Shown here: one piece after another, positions 31,701 to 42,390 of the stretch | Layout: each line of letters opens with the position of its first letter | How positions within the stretch are numbered: the stretch's first letter is position 1 | Source: Pohlia nutans | Taxonomy: Eukaryota; Streptophyta; Bryopsida; Bryales; Mniaceae | Length of the DNA stretch: 64,000 nucleotides | Direction of reading: 5' to 3' | Assembly (NCBI GenBank): GCA_022496805.1 | Contig: CM040103.1 | Span: forward strand, 20,808,820-20,872,819 | Position numbers and translations under genes: made by a program | Notes under the pieces: generated by a model | What the model saw: only the letters and a program-made list of their open reading frames with translations | The model's database searches: none | Told to the model about the DNA's origin: nothing

Positions 31701-33556
31701 ATGCGCCCTGCCAGAGACTCCGCGCTGAAGCCGCCGAAGACTACCGAGTGCACGGCGCCGATGCGGGCGCAGGCTAACATGGCGATGGGAAGCTCGGGGA
31801 CCATGGGCATGTAGATGCACACCCTGTCGCCCTTCTTCACGCCCCGGCTCCGTAAGTAATTCGCGAGCTGGCATGTCTTGTGAAGAACCTCCTTGTACGT
31901 GAGCCGAAGCGAATGGCCTACTTCGTTTCCTTCCCACAGAATCGCCACCGTGTCGCCTCGGCCCTCGTTCACGTGCTTGTCGAGCGCATTGTAGCAAATG
32001 TTCGTGTAACCTCCTTTGAACCACTGTGTAATCAAAACAATCGAAAGTCGTTCGCAAATGGGGAACTCTCCTTCTGATTAGACTAGTTTTTAGAGCTTTG
32101 TGCACATGAATAACACTCTGAAGTTACTCGAACATGACCACAAGTCTACTAAAATGTTCATGTAACCTCCTTTGAACCACTGTAATACAATGAATCAAAC
32201 AATCGAAAGTCATCAAGAAATGGGCAATCATCCTTCTGATACTACTTTTCACAGGGAGCTCATAATGGTTTCCTTGTGTGCGTTTCCCTTTTAGTCTCAT
32301 TTTTCCCACCGAGTTGACACTTGTTAAACTTTCCTTTTATAAACAGGTGAGTCAACATTAAACTGGTGAATAAGCAGTTTTAAGACTCAGTGGGAAAAGT
32401 GAGACTCGCAGTGAGGGAAATCACACAAGGAATCGCATATGAGACCCTGGTGTTTTAGAGCTTTGTGCACGTGAATCACACTCTGAAGTTACTCGAACAT
32501 GACCACAAGTCTACTAAAATACTGCAAAACAATCGCACCAGTGAATCAAACAATCGAAAGTCATCCCCATATTCGCAAAATTTCAAGAAATTAGTCTGAT
32601 TCTAGTTTTCAGGGCTTTGTGCACAGAAATCACACTCTGAAACTCGAACATGACCACAAGTCTACTAAAATACTGCAAAACAATCGCACCAGTGAATCAA
32701 ACAATCGAAAGTCATCCCCGTATTCGCAAAGTTTCAAGAAATTGGTCTGATTCTAGGTTTTAGAGCTTTGTGCACATGAATCACACTCTGAAACTCGAAC
32801 ATGACCACAATACTGAAAAACAATCGCACCAGTGAATCAAACAATCGAAAGACATCCTAAATTAAGTGGAGGGGAGTTCATTCTTTTTCAAGCAAAACGT
32901 GGAGGAAATAGTTTCTATACCTCGATGGAGACGGGACCGCGACGGATGTCGAAGTTGTAGCTGCAGATAGGCTTGGACGTGTCCCACTTGCGCTTCCAGT
33001 AGAACTGACTGGCGATGTCGCCCCAGAACGTGGACGGATCCTCAATCGATTGCTTGTACATTTCCTCATACTGCACGAAACGTCAATCACATCGTGTCTA
33101 TTCCACCAGGGTCTCATATGCGATTCCCTGTGTGATTTCTTTGCGAGTCTCACTTTTCCCACTGAGTCTTAAAACTGCTTATTCACCAGTTTAATGTTGA
33201 CTCACCTGCTTGTAAAAGGAAAGTTTAACAAGTGTCAACTCTTAAGGCTCGATGGGAAAAGTGAGATTAAAAGGGAAACGCACACAGGAAACCATTATGA
33301 GCTCCCTGTGTTCCATTACAATTGGAACTTCTCGTCAAGAAATTAAACCCAATTCAACGGACTCGATTGCAATTACACAAGTGACGAAGCCTTGGGAAAA
33401 TCACGACCAGGAATTCGAACAATGAATTCAGTGACCCCGTGAAGCTCCCTGAATTCAGCAGAAAACGGAATTCGAGCTCACCTGGTGGCGCGACTTGATC
33501 AAAGCTTGCGACCGAAACGATTCGGGCACAGGCACGGTGATCTTCGGCTCCGCCAT
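24880..33556 (-). CDS. ACS: Acetyl-CoA synthetase (AMP-forming), C-terminal SKL
   Basis: Eleven exons, all in phase, 669 codons: 33556-33482, 33070-32921, 32023-31526, 31038-30812, 29839-29695, 28946-28613, 27934-27751, 26913-26823, 25951-25853, 25535-25416, 24966-24880. The enzyme makes acetyl-CoA from acetate, ATP and CoA by way of acetyl-AMP. Motifs in order: [18 protein letters not shown] and [11 protein letters not shown] in exon 3; the P-loop [12 protein letters not shown] in exon 4; [12 protein letters not shown] in exon 5; [10 protein letters not shown] in exon 6; TGDGC and [15 protein letters not shown] across exons 7-8; [13 protein letters not shown] in exon 10 with the lysine regulated by acetylation in this family. 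The protein ends ARISKL, a canonical PTS1, and has no obvious transit peptide, so peroxisomal use of acetate is likely. It is full length, with introns rich in MITEs. Confidence 0.96.
26186..26478. mobile_element. TTAA-ended MITE in ACS intron 8
   Basis: A 293-bp element with ends TTAACCCCTAAACGTACC and GGACGTTTAGGGGTTAA in inverted orientation. The termini are related to those at 34772-35347 and 46413-47279. Confidence 0.75.
26606..26695. repeat. 26-bp tandem repeat, 3.5 copies
   Basis: The unit, beginning ATTCTCAAATACTCTCC, is repeated exactly at 26606, 26632 and 26658, with a partial fourth at 26684. It is intronic within ACS intron 8, and the short open frames across it are a by-product. 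Confidence 0.9.
27269..27329. repeat. Inverted repeat in ACS intron 7
   Basis: AGAGTCACAGTAACGC and GCGTTACTGTGACTCT form an inverted pair about 35 bp apart. Related pieces (GCGTTACTGTGACTCAC) occur at 26740-26760, so this is probably a small mobile repeat rather than a regulatory site. Confidence 0.6.
28063..28247. mobile_element. CACTA-type MITE in ACS intron 6, TSD CAA
   Basis: A 185-bp element related to 12376-12568, with its first base block decayed to CATTACAAG and the right end CTCCTTATAGTG. CAA flanks both ends. Confidence 0.78.
28248..28570. repeat. About 120-135-bp tandem repeat in ACS intron 6
   Basis: Units beginning AAGGGAAGATTATG start at about 28249, 28384 and 28503. They share AACATAGCAAGCCCATG and TTTCTACAGAGTTCTTGGCT. 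About 2.5 copies are present, and a stray piece lies at 28018-28045, interrupted from the rest by the CACTA MITE. Confidence 0.85.
28986..29305. mobile_element. CACTA-type MITE in ACS intron 5, TSD ATT
   Basis: The ends CACTACTAGCAAAG and CCTCCTTGTAGTG are flanked by ATT. The element is related to 12376-12568 and is itself interrupted by a second CACTA element at 29124-29254. Confidence 0.85.
29124..29254. mobile_element. Nested CACTA-type MITE, TSD TGG
   Basis: A 131-bp hairpin with ends CACTAGAAGAAAAGAG and CTCTTTTCTTCTAGTG, flanked by TGG, inserted inside 28986-29305. Confidence 0.88.
29400..29520. mobile_element. CACTA-type MITE in ACS intron 5, TSD CAT
   Basis: A 121-bp element with ends CACTAGTAGAAAAGGT and ACCTTTTCTACTAGTG, flanked by CAT on both sides. 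Confidence 0.9.
30335..30509. mobile_element. MITE family F in ACS intron 4, TSD AAA
   Basis: The ends CACAGGGAGATAAA and TTTATCTCTCCCTGTG are flanked by AAA. It is the best-preserved member of the family, with others at 8230 and 11038. Confidence 0.85.
31158..31395. mobile_element. Stowaway MITE in ACS intron 3
   Basis: A 238-bp element with near-perfect TIRs CTCCCTCCGTCCCAAAGTTA and its complement, between TA dinucleotides. This is the classical Stowaway terminus of Tc1/mariner-derived plant MITEs. Confidence 0.95.
32084..32870. repeat. About 150-bp tandem repeat in ACS intron 2
   Basis: Four units start near 32084, 32454, 32605 and 32756, each with GAGCTTTGTGCAC-like, CTCGAACATGACCACAAG and AATCAAACAATCGAAAG. 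Unit 1 is separated from the rest by the MITE at 32250-32452. At 32154-32183 unit 1 carries a copy of the exon 3 acceptor and about 25 nt of exon 3 (see findings). Confidence 0.88.
32250..32452. mobile_element. MITE family D in ACS intron 2, TSD TTT
   Basis: The ends CACAGGGAGCTCATAATGG and CGCATATGAGACCCTGGTG lie between T runs. It interrupts the tandem repeat, so it inserted after the repeat expanded. Confidence 0.82.
33104..33310. mobile_element. MITE family D in ACS intron 1, TSD TTC
   Basis: Inverted orientation relative to 32250-32452, with ends CACCAGGGTCTCATATGC and ATTATGAGCTCCCTGTG, flanked by TTC. Confidence 0.85.
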
Positions 33557-33625
33557 GATGGTATGAAATCAATCGTTCGAGAAAGTTCAGTTCGCGGATT
33601 CCTCAACTCGGTCGACTGCGACGGA

Positions 33626-33634
33626 TTTTATATA
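33626..33634 (-). promoter_or_regulatory. Putative TATA box of ACS
   Basis: On the minus strand the sequence reads CTATATAAAAT, about 70 nt upstream of the ACS start codon, inside a GC-rich stretch (33560-33780). The spacing would leave a 5' leader of about 40 nt. Confidence 0.6.
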
Positions 33635-34771
33635 GAGGGGGCGTGGAGCAGCAGGGCGGGATGGTTCCGGAGTGGATTCAGGGGTCACTGAAGCTTGCGG
33701 GTTTCAGTTCAGGGCCACCGGGACCGGAACCGGCGGAGGGGCACCGCGGGTGCCATGCCGTGCCGCTGCGGCGGGCGGAGTTGGTAAGGTAGGAAAACCA
33801 AAAACGGGGAAAATAAGGTGATTTGACCAGAAGGAATGGAGTTAGAAATTATGTGAAATTTTTTTGAGATGAAAAAGAAGAAATGATGAAGAATGCAAGT
33901 TGTTTCGTATTTTTATTATCCGTAAATAATTATCTACAATTTCTCAAAGTGGGAAGTTTGTCAAACCCCCTTCTTGTATACTAGACTCTTCCTTTTCTAC
34001 ACATGAAAGCACCTAATACGTTTAACTAATATCACAGAAAACCGCACACAAGATTCCAAAAAAATTAGTAATTTTTAGTAAGTTATTAGTAATCCTCGTC
34101 ATGCAAAAATTATCCATTTTCGGTCTACCACCTCCCTGCTTTTAAAAAACTCTAGTGCACGCCTTGAGGGCATTAACCGTTTTTGGTTTTCCTACCTTAC
34201 CTCCACGGCTGAGTGACGTGTGTGAGCGGCCAATTGCTGCGTTCCATGTTTCGGTTGGGGAGAATCATATCACCATTTATTTTTTCTTCTTCATTTTTCT
34301 TCAATGCAGATAGATACCGTAGTACCATAGCAGGTTCGTCCTAAAATAATTCTAAAAATAAAAAACGTAAAAATTAGAAAATTCTGAAGACAGAAAAACG
34401 AAAATAGAATAAATTAGTTCTTGCAATATTTTTTTATTTCTAAGCTATTTAAGGTCATTTTTACTGATTTTTTGCTAAAAAACGAAAATTGAGAAATTCA
34501 ATTTTTTGAGAGGCGAACCTTATTTTTTCAAAAAAAATATATATTTGTTCGCCAGGTGGCGAACCTGCTATGGTGTTATGGTAGATAGAAACTCCGGTCC
34601 AGTGATCTCAAAACTGGCTAAAATTAGATGTATTTCTACCCAAAAAATGGGGCTGCTAAACATACGAAGAAAAAAAATGATTTTTTTTAAATGTGGCGAG
34701 AATACTCATCATGTTATAAATATGTAGCAACTTCATGAGGTGATATCCGCAAATATCATCATGGTATCACC

Positions 34772-35347
34772 TTAACCCCTAAACGTTCTCACCCTTTTCA
34801 GATTTGGCAGTTTTTCAAAGATGCATTATAAAATGCAACTAAAAGGAATATTTTCAAGTTGATGAATGAATAAAAGTTGTACATTATACATTTTAGATTC
34901 TATCCATAGGGTTAGATTTGTGATTTCTATCACTAATATTTGTGTATTAAATTTCAAACTTAAAATTTAACACTCTTTTGTAATATGATTATGAATAAGA
35001 TATTGACAATCTAATAATGAAATTTGTTGTGATGGGTTGAAATGTAATAATCTAAGTGTAGTGATTTTAGGAGATTTTTTGGTTGCTTAATTTTAGGAAT
35101 TGATTTTCTCAGGAGCACTTTTAGACTAAAATCTTTGAAACTTTGTGTGGAACACTACAACATGAAACGAGGCATATAAAATTCACAAATCATCTCCTTT
35201 CTAATCGGATCACACATGCACGAAGCTAACTTCCCATAAAATTTTCAATAAAAAATCCACACTGCAAAAAGTGCATGATGGATGAGAAAACAGACTTCAA
35301 ATCCGTACATCATGCAAAATATGCATGGTTGGGCGGTTAGGGGTTAA
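34772..35347. mobile_element. TTAA-ended TIR element, 576 bp
   Basis: The ends TTAACCCCTAAACG and GGTTAGGGGTTAA are inverted repeats. It belongs to the same terminal type as 26186-26478 and has no coding capacity. Confidence 0.65.
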
Positions 35348-35715
35348 TATATTAAGGATATTGCCGGATATTACAGAAGTATCGTGAGTAGTACATTCAC
35401 AAGGTAGCAAAAGTATCTACCATTTATGTGGGGAGTAGCACCTTGTGCTAAATGTCATAAAGTAGTTCTGAGATCACTACTCCGGTCCAATAAGGCCAGC
35501 GTGAATAGAGTGTCTGTTCGTAATGTCAATGGCTCAATATCCACTAGATAAAGGGTCATTGAGGCAAAACTACTCTCCCCCTTTGAGAATAAACACTATA
35601 GTGACTAGGAGCAAGAAAACAAAAAGCGGGCATTGTGGATGATGAGTATGAAAGGGTGGGTTATATAAACATAGAGATTTTTCAAGGCAATTTATAGGCT
35701 ATCCTCCATAATATC

Positions 35716-35896
35716 GTACGTGAAAGGTAGGATCAGCACTTTCAAAAGTGATTATTAAGAAATCAGTTAACGAACATTAAATTTTTCCGGCAGCTAAACG
35801 TTTTATTTTATTTTTTGTTTACGATTTCCGTAGAGTGTTTTTTTTTTTTTTTTTTTTTTTGAGGAATTATTTTCTGGCAACCTTGCCTTTCACATA
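35716..35896. mobile_element. TIR element family G, decayed
   Basis: Related to 15614-15946: left CGTACGTGAAAGGTAGG, right CCTTGCCTTTCACATA, with the shared inner sequence TGATTATTAAGAAATC. A run of 23 T residues lies inside at 35838-35860. Confidence 0.65.
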
Positions 35897-36716
35897 TATT
35901 AAGACACTCCATAATACACATGTGATAAATTATTTCTTGTGACTTATTCATGTTTTCCATTTTGAAGTTAGTGCTCTCTAAATAGGTAGTCTAACCCAAA
36001 GGACCAATTGTAGAAGCCTGAATATTTATTTTAGTAGTTTTGAGTAAGTCTTATATAGGCTTCCTTTTGTTCAAATTTATTTATTTTTTAAACAACATAT
36101 GCAATGTTCTTCATTCATTCAAATGACATAAAATTTGATTCCATCTTCATTATGTTATACATTGTGATCAATTGAATTTAACATTTGAAAACAATGAACC
36201 TCAGGACCTATATTTCCCAATTCTTCTTTACTAAAAAAAAATGCTAGAATCATTAGAAAACAATATAATGCAAGAGTAATATCTCTAAATGTTGGATGAA
36301 TGTACGCATTTATGGATGAATGCACATATTTATGGATGAATAAATCATAGGACATCCCTACTGTAGTTTACATGTTTCAATGAGACCATGAATGTAAGCA
36401 GCTTCATCCTCTCACTGAAGTTTGCTAATCCTAACTTTTTCCGTGCCTAAAAATATTAGAAAGAAAACAAAATCACTGATGTAGGGGAATCTTAGGGTGA
36501 GGATTTTGTGTTTTTGAGTTTCAGTTGTTGCTGATGAGTGTGTAGCTGACCTGGCGGATTGGCCGGCTGACTGGCAGTTTCGTGAGAGACGAACTTCAGT
36601 TATCATTTGAATGTAGATAGGATATAGGATTATAATCTGAATGTGGATAGATAGTTAGAAACTCCGACCCATTACGAGGCCGGCGTGAATTAAGTGTCCA
36701 GAATGTCAATGACTTA

Positions 36717-37179
36717 GGGCCTCTTTATACTAGAGGCGAGAGGCCGTGAAGAGAGAAATTTCAACCAATGGGAGGCCTAAAAATCGAGAAGACCAAAGAA
36801 TGTCACTTTACACCCGAAAATTTCAGTCCAAGGGACAAAAGGAGGAGAAAATGACATGGACAACACTTTTGTCCTTTGTGGCAAGATAAATAGACATTTT
36901 TGAATGCCCCCGGATTTCCCGTCAAGCCCACCTCAAGAGGTGGGCCTAACCCAAAATCCGGAGGGCCGTAAAGCCAAAATTCTCGCAATCAATCAATTTT
37001 TATTTTTTAAGAAATATGTAAGAACTTTACTTTTTTAAACCAGTATATTATTTTGTAGCCCCTTCTCACTTTACACTATATCCAAAGGCCGTCAAATTCA
37101 AAGGTTGGCTTCTCAAAGATGAGCCATGGCCCTTGTGAGGTTTTCTGCACGACTTCTCGTCCGTAGTGTAAAGAGGGCC
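36717..37179. mobile_element. Tourist-like MITE, TSD TTA
   Basis: A 463-bp element with ends GGGCCTCTTTATACTA and TAGTGTAAAGAGGGCC, flanked by TTA on both sides, as expected of PIF/Harbinger-derived Tourist elements. Confidence 0.88.
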
Positions 37180-39024
37180 TTAGTACCCAACGCACAAAGA
37201 GTCATTGGGTTTGAATGTGGATAGGATTAAGGTAAGAGGTACAATTTTCATTTCTATAAGCATTTCAATCTATATGGAGCCTTGATTTTTAATGACACAA
37301 AATTGTAGCACATAAAAATTTGGGTTTAACCCTTAAGTGCCGAGGCGACCTAAAAGTAATCGTTCCCAAAATAAAAAGTGTTGTAAAATGAGCTTGGAGT
37401 GTCCAAATTGAGTGCTTCTTGGGCTTAACCTATTTAGAATCAAATTTCCTATAAGATTATGTCATTGGATCACTAAAATGTGTTTATAAAAATTCAGAAA
37501 AAATAAAGGACGTTGGATCGTGAAGATGTTGGAACAATCTACAAAAGTATCAAATTTGTAAATGTGAGAAAAAAACTCATGATGAAATATATATTTTGTT
37601 TGGAATTACAAAGATAGATTATAAGTTATGAATTTTAAATCAAATCTATGCAAACGAATTCCTAAAATTCATCATATACAATTATATATATATAATATCT
37701 AACTAATAAACTTCCAAAATGAAAAAAATACAAAATTAATTATTTACCTTTGAATTTTGGTATAATTGGCTTAACTTAGTTCACACCCGTGAGTGGATGA
37801 CTATTAACCAAGTCTTCTTCTTCTTATGCATGCGCAATTGATTTGTGGTACCAACTTTCGGCTCAGTGGAAACGAAACGTGAGCAAACATGCAAAGTGCT
37901 CTCGGATCAAGCAATTCATGTCAATTTGTACTTAATAAAGGTTCTTAAACAACCCGTAGAGAGTCTCGCTTGATCAAGCAGTGCACCATGCACGTGAAGC
38001 TTCACTGTCCATAAATATGTATCGTAGTTTTGCTGCGAAGATGTCAATGGCTTTAGTTATGCATTCCAGGGTTGGTTGTTGTCCACCTCCGCTTGGCATC
38101 GTTTGTAGTTACACTTAAGCACTAGCACTAGCCAAAGTACTAGTAATTCATTTGAACATTGTTGGTAGAAACTAAGCTGTTAAAGATGAAATCCGAAATT
38201 ATTTAAAACAAAATGAAGTTAGTGTAAAACCGTGAATACCAAGTGAGTTCTATTTACTTCCAAGTGTGTTGTTTAAGTACTTTGTTTTTCAATTGGTGTT
38301 ATTTAAGTAGAAATTGATAGTGACTCTTAGGATGTGGTTGATGGTGTATTTGCTCCTTCACTGTTAATCACTTACATGTTACGTGGGATTTGGATTTTTG
38401 AAACTAAAGACTCTTAAAATTGATTATTTTTGTGTGTGTGAACGTAGTGTTCAACAAAGCAACAACCGCCATTGAGTAACGTGCCCAAAGTCTCAGTTGG
38501 TGGTTTGAGCAATACACCCCAATGAAGGCACGTGGAATAGACATGGGAAAAATTAAAGGAAATTAGAACTTCATGGCCTCAGTAGTTGCGAACTCCATGG
38601 CCTCGGTTGTCGCGAACCAAGTATAAAAATGCCATAGGTTCCTTCATTTCTTTCTTTTTTCACTCGTCTTATTGGCTTCTAAGCATGCTCATAGATATCG
38701 CACGTCTAGAGGGTGTGGGTCAATCCAAACAACGTTGAGTCGTGGATTTTCATTAGGTTTGCAAGTTTGCATACTTGGTTATAGATCGCCCCATATTTGG
38801 TACAAAAAGTAAATTGTGTTCTTGAAGCGGTTTTCAAAAAAAAAGGGGGAAGAAAAATATACCTAGCTAGTTCTAATCCGGTGTCATAGCAGGTGCAAAA
38901 GCGTCCACTGATTGCACATTAGAACTACAGTAGCACTTAGGTCTTGTTCATTTGAAAGTAGTTTAATATCGTAAGGGTGTAAACATTTTGTGTAGAAAGT
39001 TGCGTGATTGTTCATACGCTATAG

Positions 39025-42000
39025 ATGATGATGCCAATCGACATGAATCCAAACATGGACCATCATCACCCTCACGTCAACGCAACGAAGCCCGACGGAG
39101 AAGGGTGGTCCATGATCGATGCTTCCTCCAATAATCAGACATCCAGTACTACCATGGGAGTCCTCGGACCGTTCCCAGAGTCAACGGTCGAGTTGATGAA
39201 ACTTTGTGAAAAGCAGGCTGTGCAGGGGTTTTGCGCTATTTGTAACGACTACACTGGTGACGGTGACGAAGGCAACTCGCGCCGTTGGATCATTGTTTTG
39301 AAGGGATATGGCAATGCGGGATTGCATGCCTTAGGACCGTTAACATACGAGGTGAATGAATTTGGATTGCTAGAAGACAAATAATGGTACCTTAAACTCA
39401 ATGACAGTGATGAAGGTACTATCATTGATAATAATTTCAAAGCTTTCGACTGCTTTGATTGTTACATCCCAGGGCGCTTTTGGGTAATTTGCAAGACGCG
39501 CGTTGTCTCCAACGAGGGTCCCGGCGTCCATGCGCAACTGAGTTCTATTCCAATGGATCCTCAAGTCCCAGAGGTGGAAGGAGATTCTTTTCAAGCTTCA
39601 GCTCCAACGAAAACATACCAGTCTGGAGATTTGCACGGATCCGGGGATGGCATCGATCATGTTACAAGCTCTGCATTTGAAGGACTCACCCCACCAATGG
39701 ATGTCAACGGGTTTGAAACTCTGCAGTGCGATGGCTTTGTTGCAAATCTTGTGCCACCATATGCGTCAACTAGTCCACATGGTTTAGGAGCCGCTCCTCC
39801 GCCAATGCCCGGCATCTTTTTAGAGACTACGGATCCTCACGGTTTTGCTACACTTGAACAATCGCAAGGAACGTTCCAAGAGATCTTGCCGTTTGAGGAG
39901 ACCATCCAAGCTCCACGTGGACATGGAGAGATGGAGTGTAATGTGCCTCACGCGCCGGTTGGAGCGATGACCACAAATCCTCGCAAGAGGAAAGCACCGT
40001 TGTCCAAAGTCCATAAACATTATGGTGTGATACAGTGAGTACATAAATCCTTCCCTCGCTCTCGTCATTCATTGTAGATATTCACCGTTACATTCATAGG
40101 GTGTCATTCAATTACCTCGACATTGGTACTAACATTCATTTGCAGCTAATGCTTGACTTGTTCATGATTTGCCTCTTGGTTCGTATTGAGCTCAATCGAG
40201 ATTGTTGGTCGTGATGAACTCATGCAGGCAACAAGGGGGTAGACAAAGCTTCGTGGCGTACTTTAGGCCCAAAGGTCTTCCAGAAACCAACAAGAAGTTT
40301 GTTACAATCGGTAATATATCTACACTCTTCCATGTGCGTACCAATTTGATCCTCGATACAACAACTTATTAATCATCAACGTAGGTTCTTGAATCCATAT
40401 ACCATGACTGTCTATAAAATCATACCAATTAACAAACGCACTATTGAACTAACGATGGAATGATACACAACGTGTGCACAGGAGAGTTAAAGGACAAAAG
40501 CGAGGCACGGCATGCCTTCAATGTCTTTGCTATGGTCCACGAAGGCGAAGAGTCTTGCACGGACATGGTAAGATCCTATGGGATGTCTATTTGTTATTTG
40601 ATTTTAGTTCTCAAGAGCTTTGTTTCCTTGAAATGTCATCGTTGCATTACGAACTTAGGTGTGGAACTTTGTATGCGTGCATCAAGAAGCTCTGCAAAGT
40701 AGGTTGATTTGGTTGTCTACTACTCATGAATGTTCACTTGGAGTTCTTTTTAGTTACTAGTATGTGTTTATAAGGATTCTTTCATATTGCTTGAATGTGC
40801 AAGCTTATGTTTCTAAAAGGTGCTAATTTGAGTATTGGTTGGGATGGATGTGATTACAATTGGTAATAATTATAGAGAATCTAGGCTCTGAAAAATGTTA
40901 GTTTGTTGGTTTGTGTACCAATAAAAATAGTTCCTAGACTTAGCAAAATTTGAATTCATATGTATGATTTTGAAACAATCTAGAAGGGTCTCAATTATTG
41001 TTGTTGTTTGTGAACATATGAAGATAAGGTGTGGGTCCCTTGAATCCATTTGAAGAGGTGTGTTTGTTGATGTTGTTTGTAGACACAAGAGGAAAGAGAG
41101 TTCGTTGAATATGACGTGGACGTTCATGGATGGAGAGATCTTCCTCGAGATGACTTGTTGGCCTACCTAAGACGAACGTAAGTTGGTTAAACCATTTGTT
41201 GTACCGCACTTTTAACTTACATGAGCATAGTTAGGTTTTGTCGATTGTATGTTTGACGTGCCCAACGTAAGTTTTGTCGTTGATCAATTTCAAGTCTTGA
41301 AGTGTCATAAGAATATCAATAAGTGTTAATATAGCTTAATAGGGATGTTTTGAGAACTTTGATGGAAGCGCTTTAATTTTATTTGAACAGTCATTATATG
41401 TGAATATATACATATACATATTATATTACATATTGTATAAATGTCATGAATAGCATGTTGTAGATATGGATGAAATAACATATCAAATAAATGGTTTGTT
41501 CTTAAATTAGTGCCATATGTTGTGTAAATTGTATTTGGAACAGTGGTGGGCAACACTTCAAAGACCCCCATTTACAAGATGATGAAATCCCAAAATACAG
41601 GAACGTCAAATTCTCCAAGTAAGTATAAGCTACGACCTCTTGCATTTGTTATTGGATATTGCCTTAAAGTCAAATTGATCAATATCGATATATACTTTGC
41701 ATGATATTTGTGTGAATTCGATGCTCAATCCTATTTAATACAACCGTCTTCTAATATCATTCAAATGTTTTTAGAATATGATTTCATGGTGTCGTGTACT
41801 TGTAGGAACAAAAGAGGGAAACACCAAGGAAAAATTAGATGGTTTTGCGACGTTACGCTTAAGCACAGAATGATTCGAGACCCAAAGGATCCAAAGATTG
41901 TCGATGCCACCAAAGGCACATCTACTTTTGGTACGAAGCCGGAACCTAGAACCCACGCACCACAATCATACAAACGATGATATATTTGATGGGTTTTATT

Positions 42001-42390
42001 GTTTGCGACAATTGCGTGAATAGATTTTGAATACGTTCAACTCGTGTAGGTGATATGCTATTTGGGTTCTAGAATGTTTCAACAATGGATTTATTTAAGC
42101 TAAATTAAAGTGAGTTTCTCAAGAGGACGTTGATTGGGGTGGGACATTCAAATGAAACTACATCCAAGCTTACCATGAATTGCATTGTGGATGTGTTAGA
42201 TACGGCGGAGGAAGCCGCGACGAAGGCTGACAAGTTGATGGTACTAAAAGAAGGAATGATGGCTTGGACAAACTTCCCTCTTTCAGACTACTTAGACTAT
42301 TTGATCCCGGAAGAGAGAGAACAATGGAACAAGCAATGGATTCCGTTGGATGACAACCATAGGAAATATCTTTCAACTGATAAATATTAA
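39025..42390 (+). CDS. Divergent AP2/ERF-like protein with an in-frame TAA
   Basis: Exons 39025-40034, 40228-40310, 40482-40567, 41083-41177, 41544-41618, 41806-41930 and 42200-42390 join in phase to 555 codons including the final TAA. One extra TAA sits at codon 120 (39382-39384); the same frame continues coding on both sides of it (GLLEDK, stop, WYLKLND). A basic NLS-like stretch, NPRKRKAPLSK, precedes a first AP2-like unit (HYGVIQ ... FVAYFRPKG ... GELKDKSEARHAFN). A second unit runs from KYRNVKF to DTAEEAATKADKLM and TNFPLSDYLDYLI, the AP2 signature TFDTAEEAA..A and the typical NFPLSDY end. The likely role is a nuclear DNA-binding regulator, but both units carry insertions and lack the usual YRG/WLG residues. 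The stop may be a recent CAA-to-TAA change or require readthrough. Translation could also restart at the ATG at 39553. Confidence 0.72.

Larger units (their letters stand above)
33780..39024. other. Intergenic region with TIR elements
   Basis: No coding sequence is supported. Besides the elements listed separately it holds AT-rich unique sequence. A short stretch at 35465-35555 (CCGGTCCAATAAGGCCAGCG) resembles the flanks of the Tourist element at 36665-36715 and 37190-37215, which suggests an older repeat. The 1-kb segment before 39025 is the likely promoter region of the AP2-like gene; no TATA box was identified with confidence. Confidence 0.5.

Noticed and set aside
31410..32105. Long 231-codon open frame on the minus strand
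   Set aside because: It is an alternative frame of ACS exon 3 (31526-32023). The in-phase frame has the conserved ACS motifs, and this one has none.
28248..32870. Regular repeats that might be a CRISPR-like array
   Set aside because: The units are contiguous tandem copies without variable spacers, in introns of a eukaryotic gene.
39382..39384. Recoding of the stop as selenocysteine or pyrrolysine
   Set aside because: The codon is TAA, which is not used for either residue, and no suitable RNA element was seen.
41931..41980. Ending the AP2-like gene at the TGA at 41978
   Set aside because: Splicing from 41930 to 42200 gives the continuous AP2 motif TFDTAEEAA and an NFPLSDY end; reading through 41931-41980 does not.
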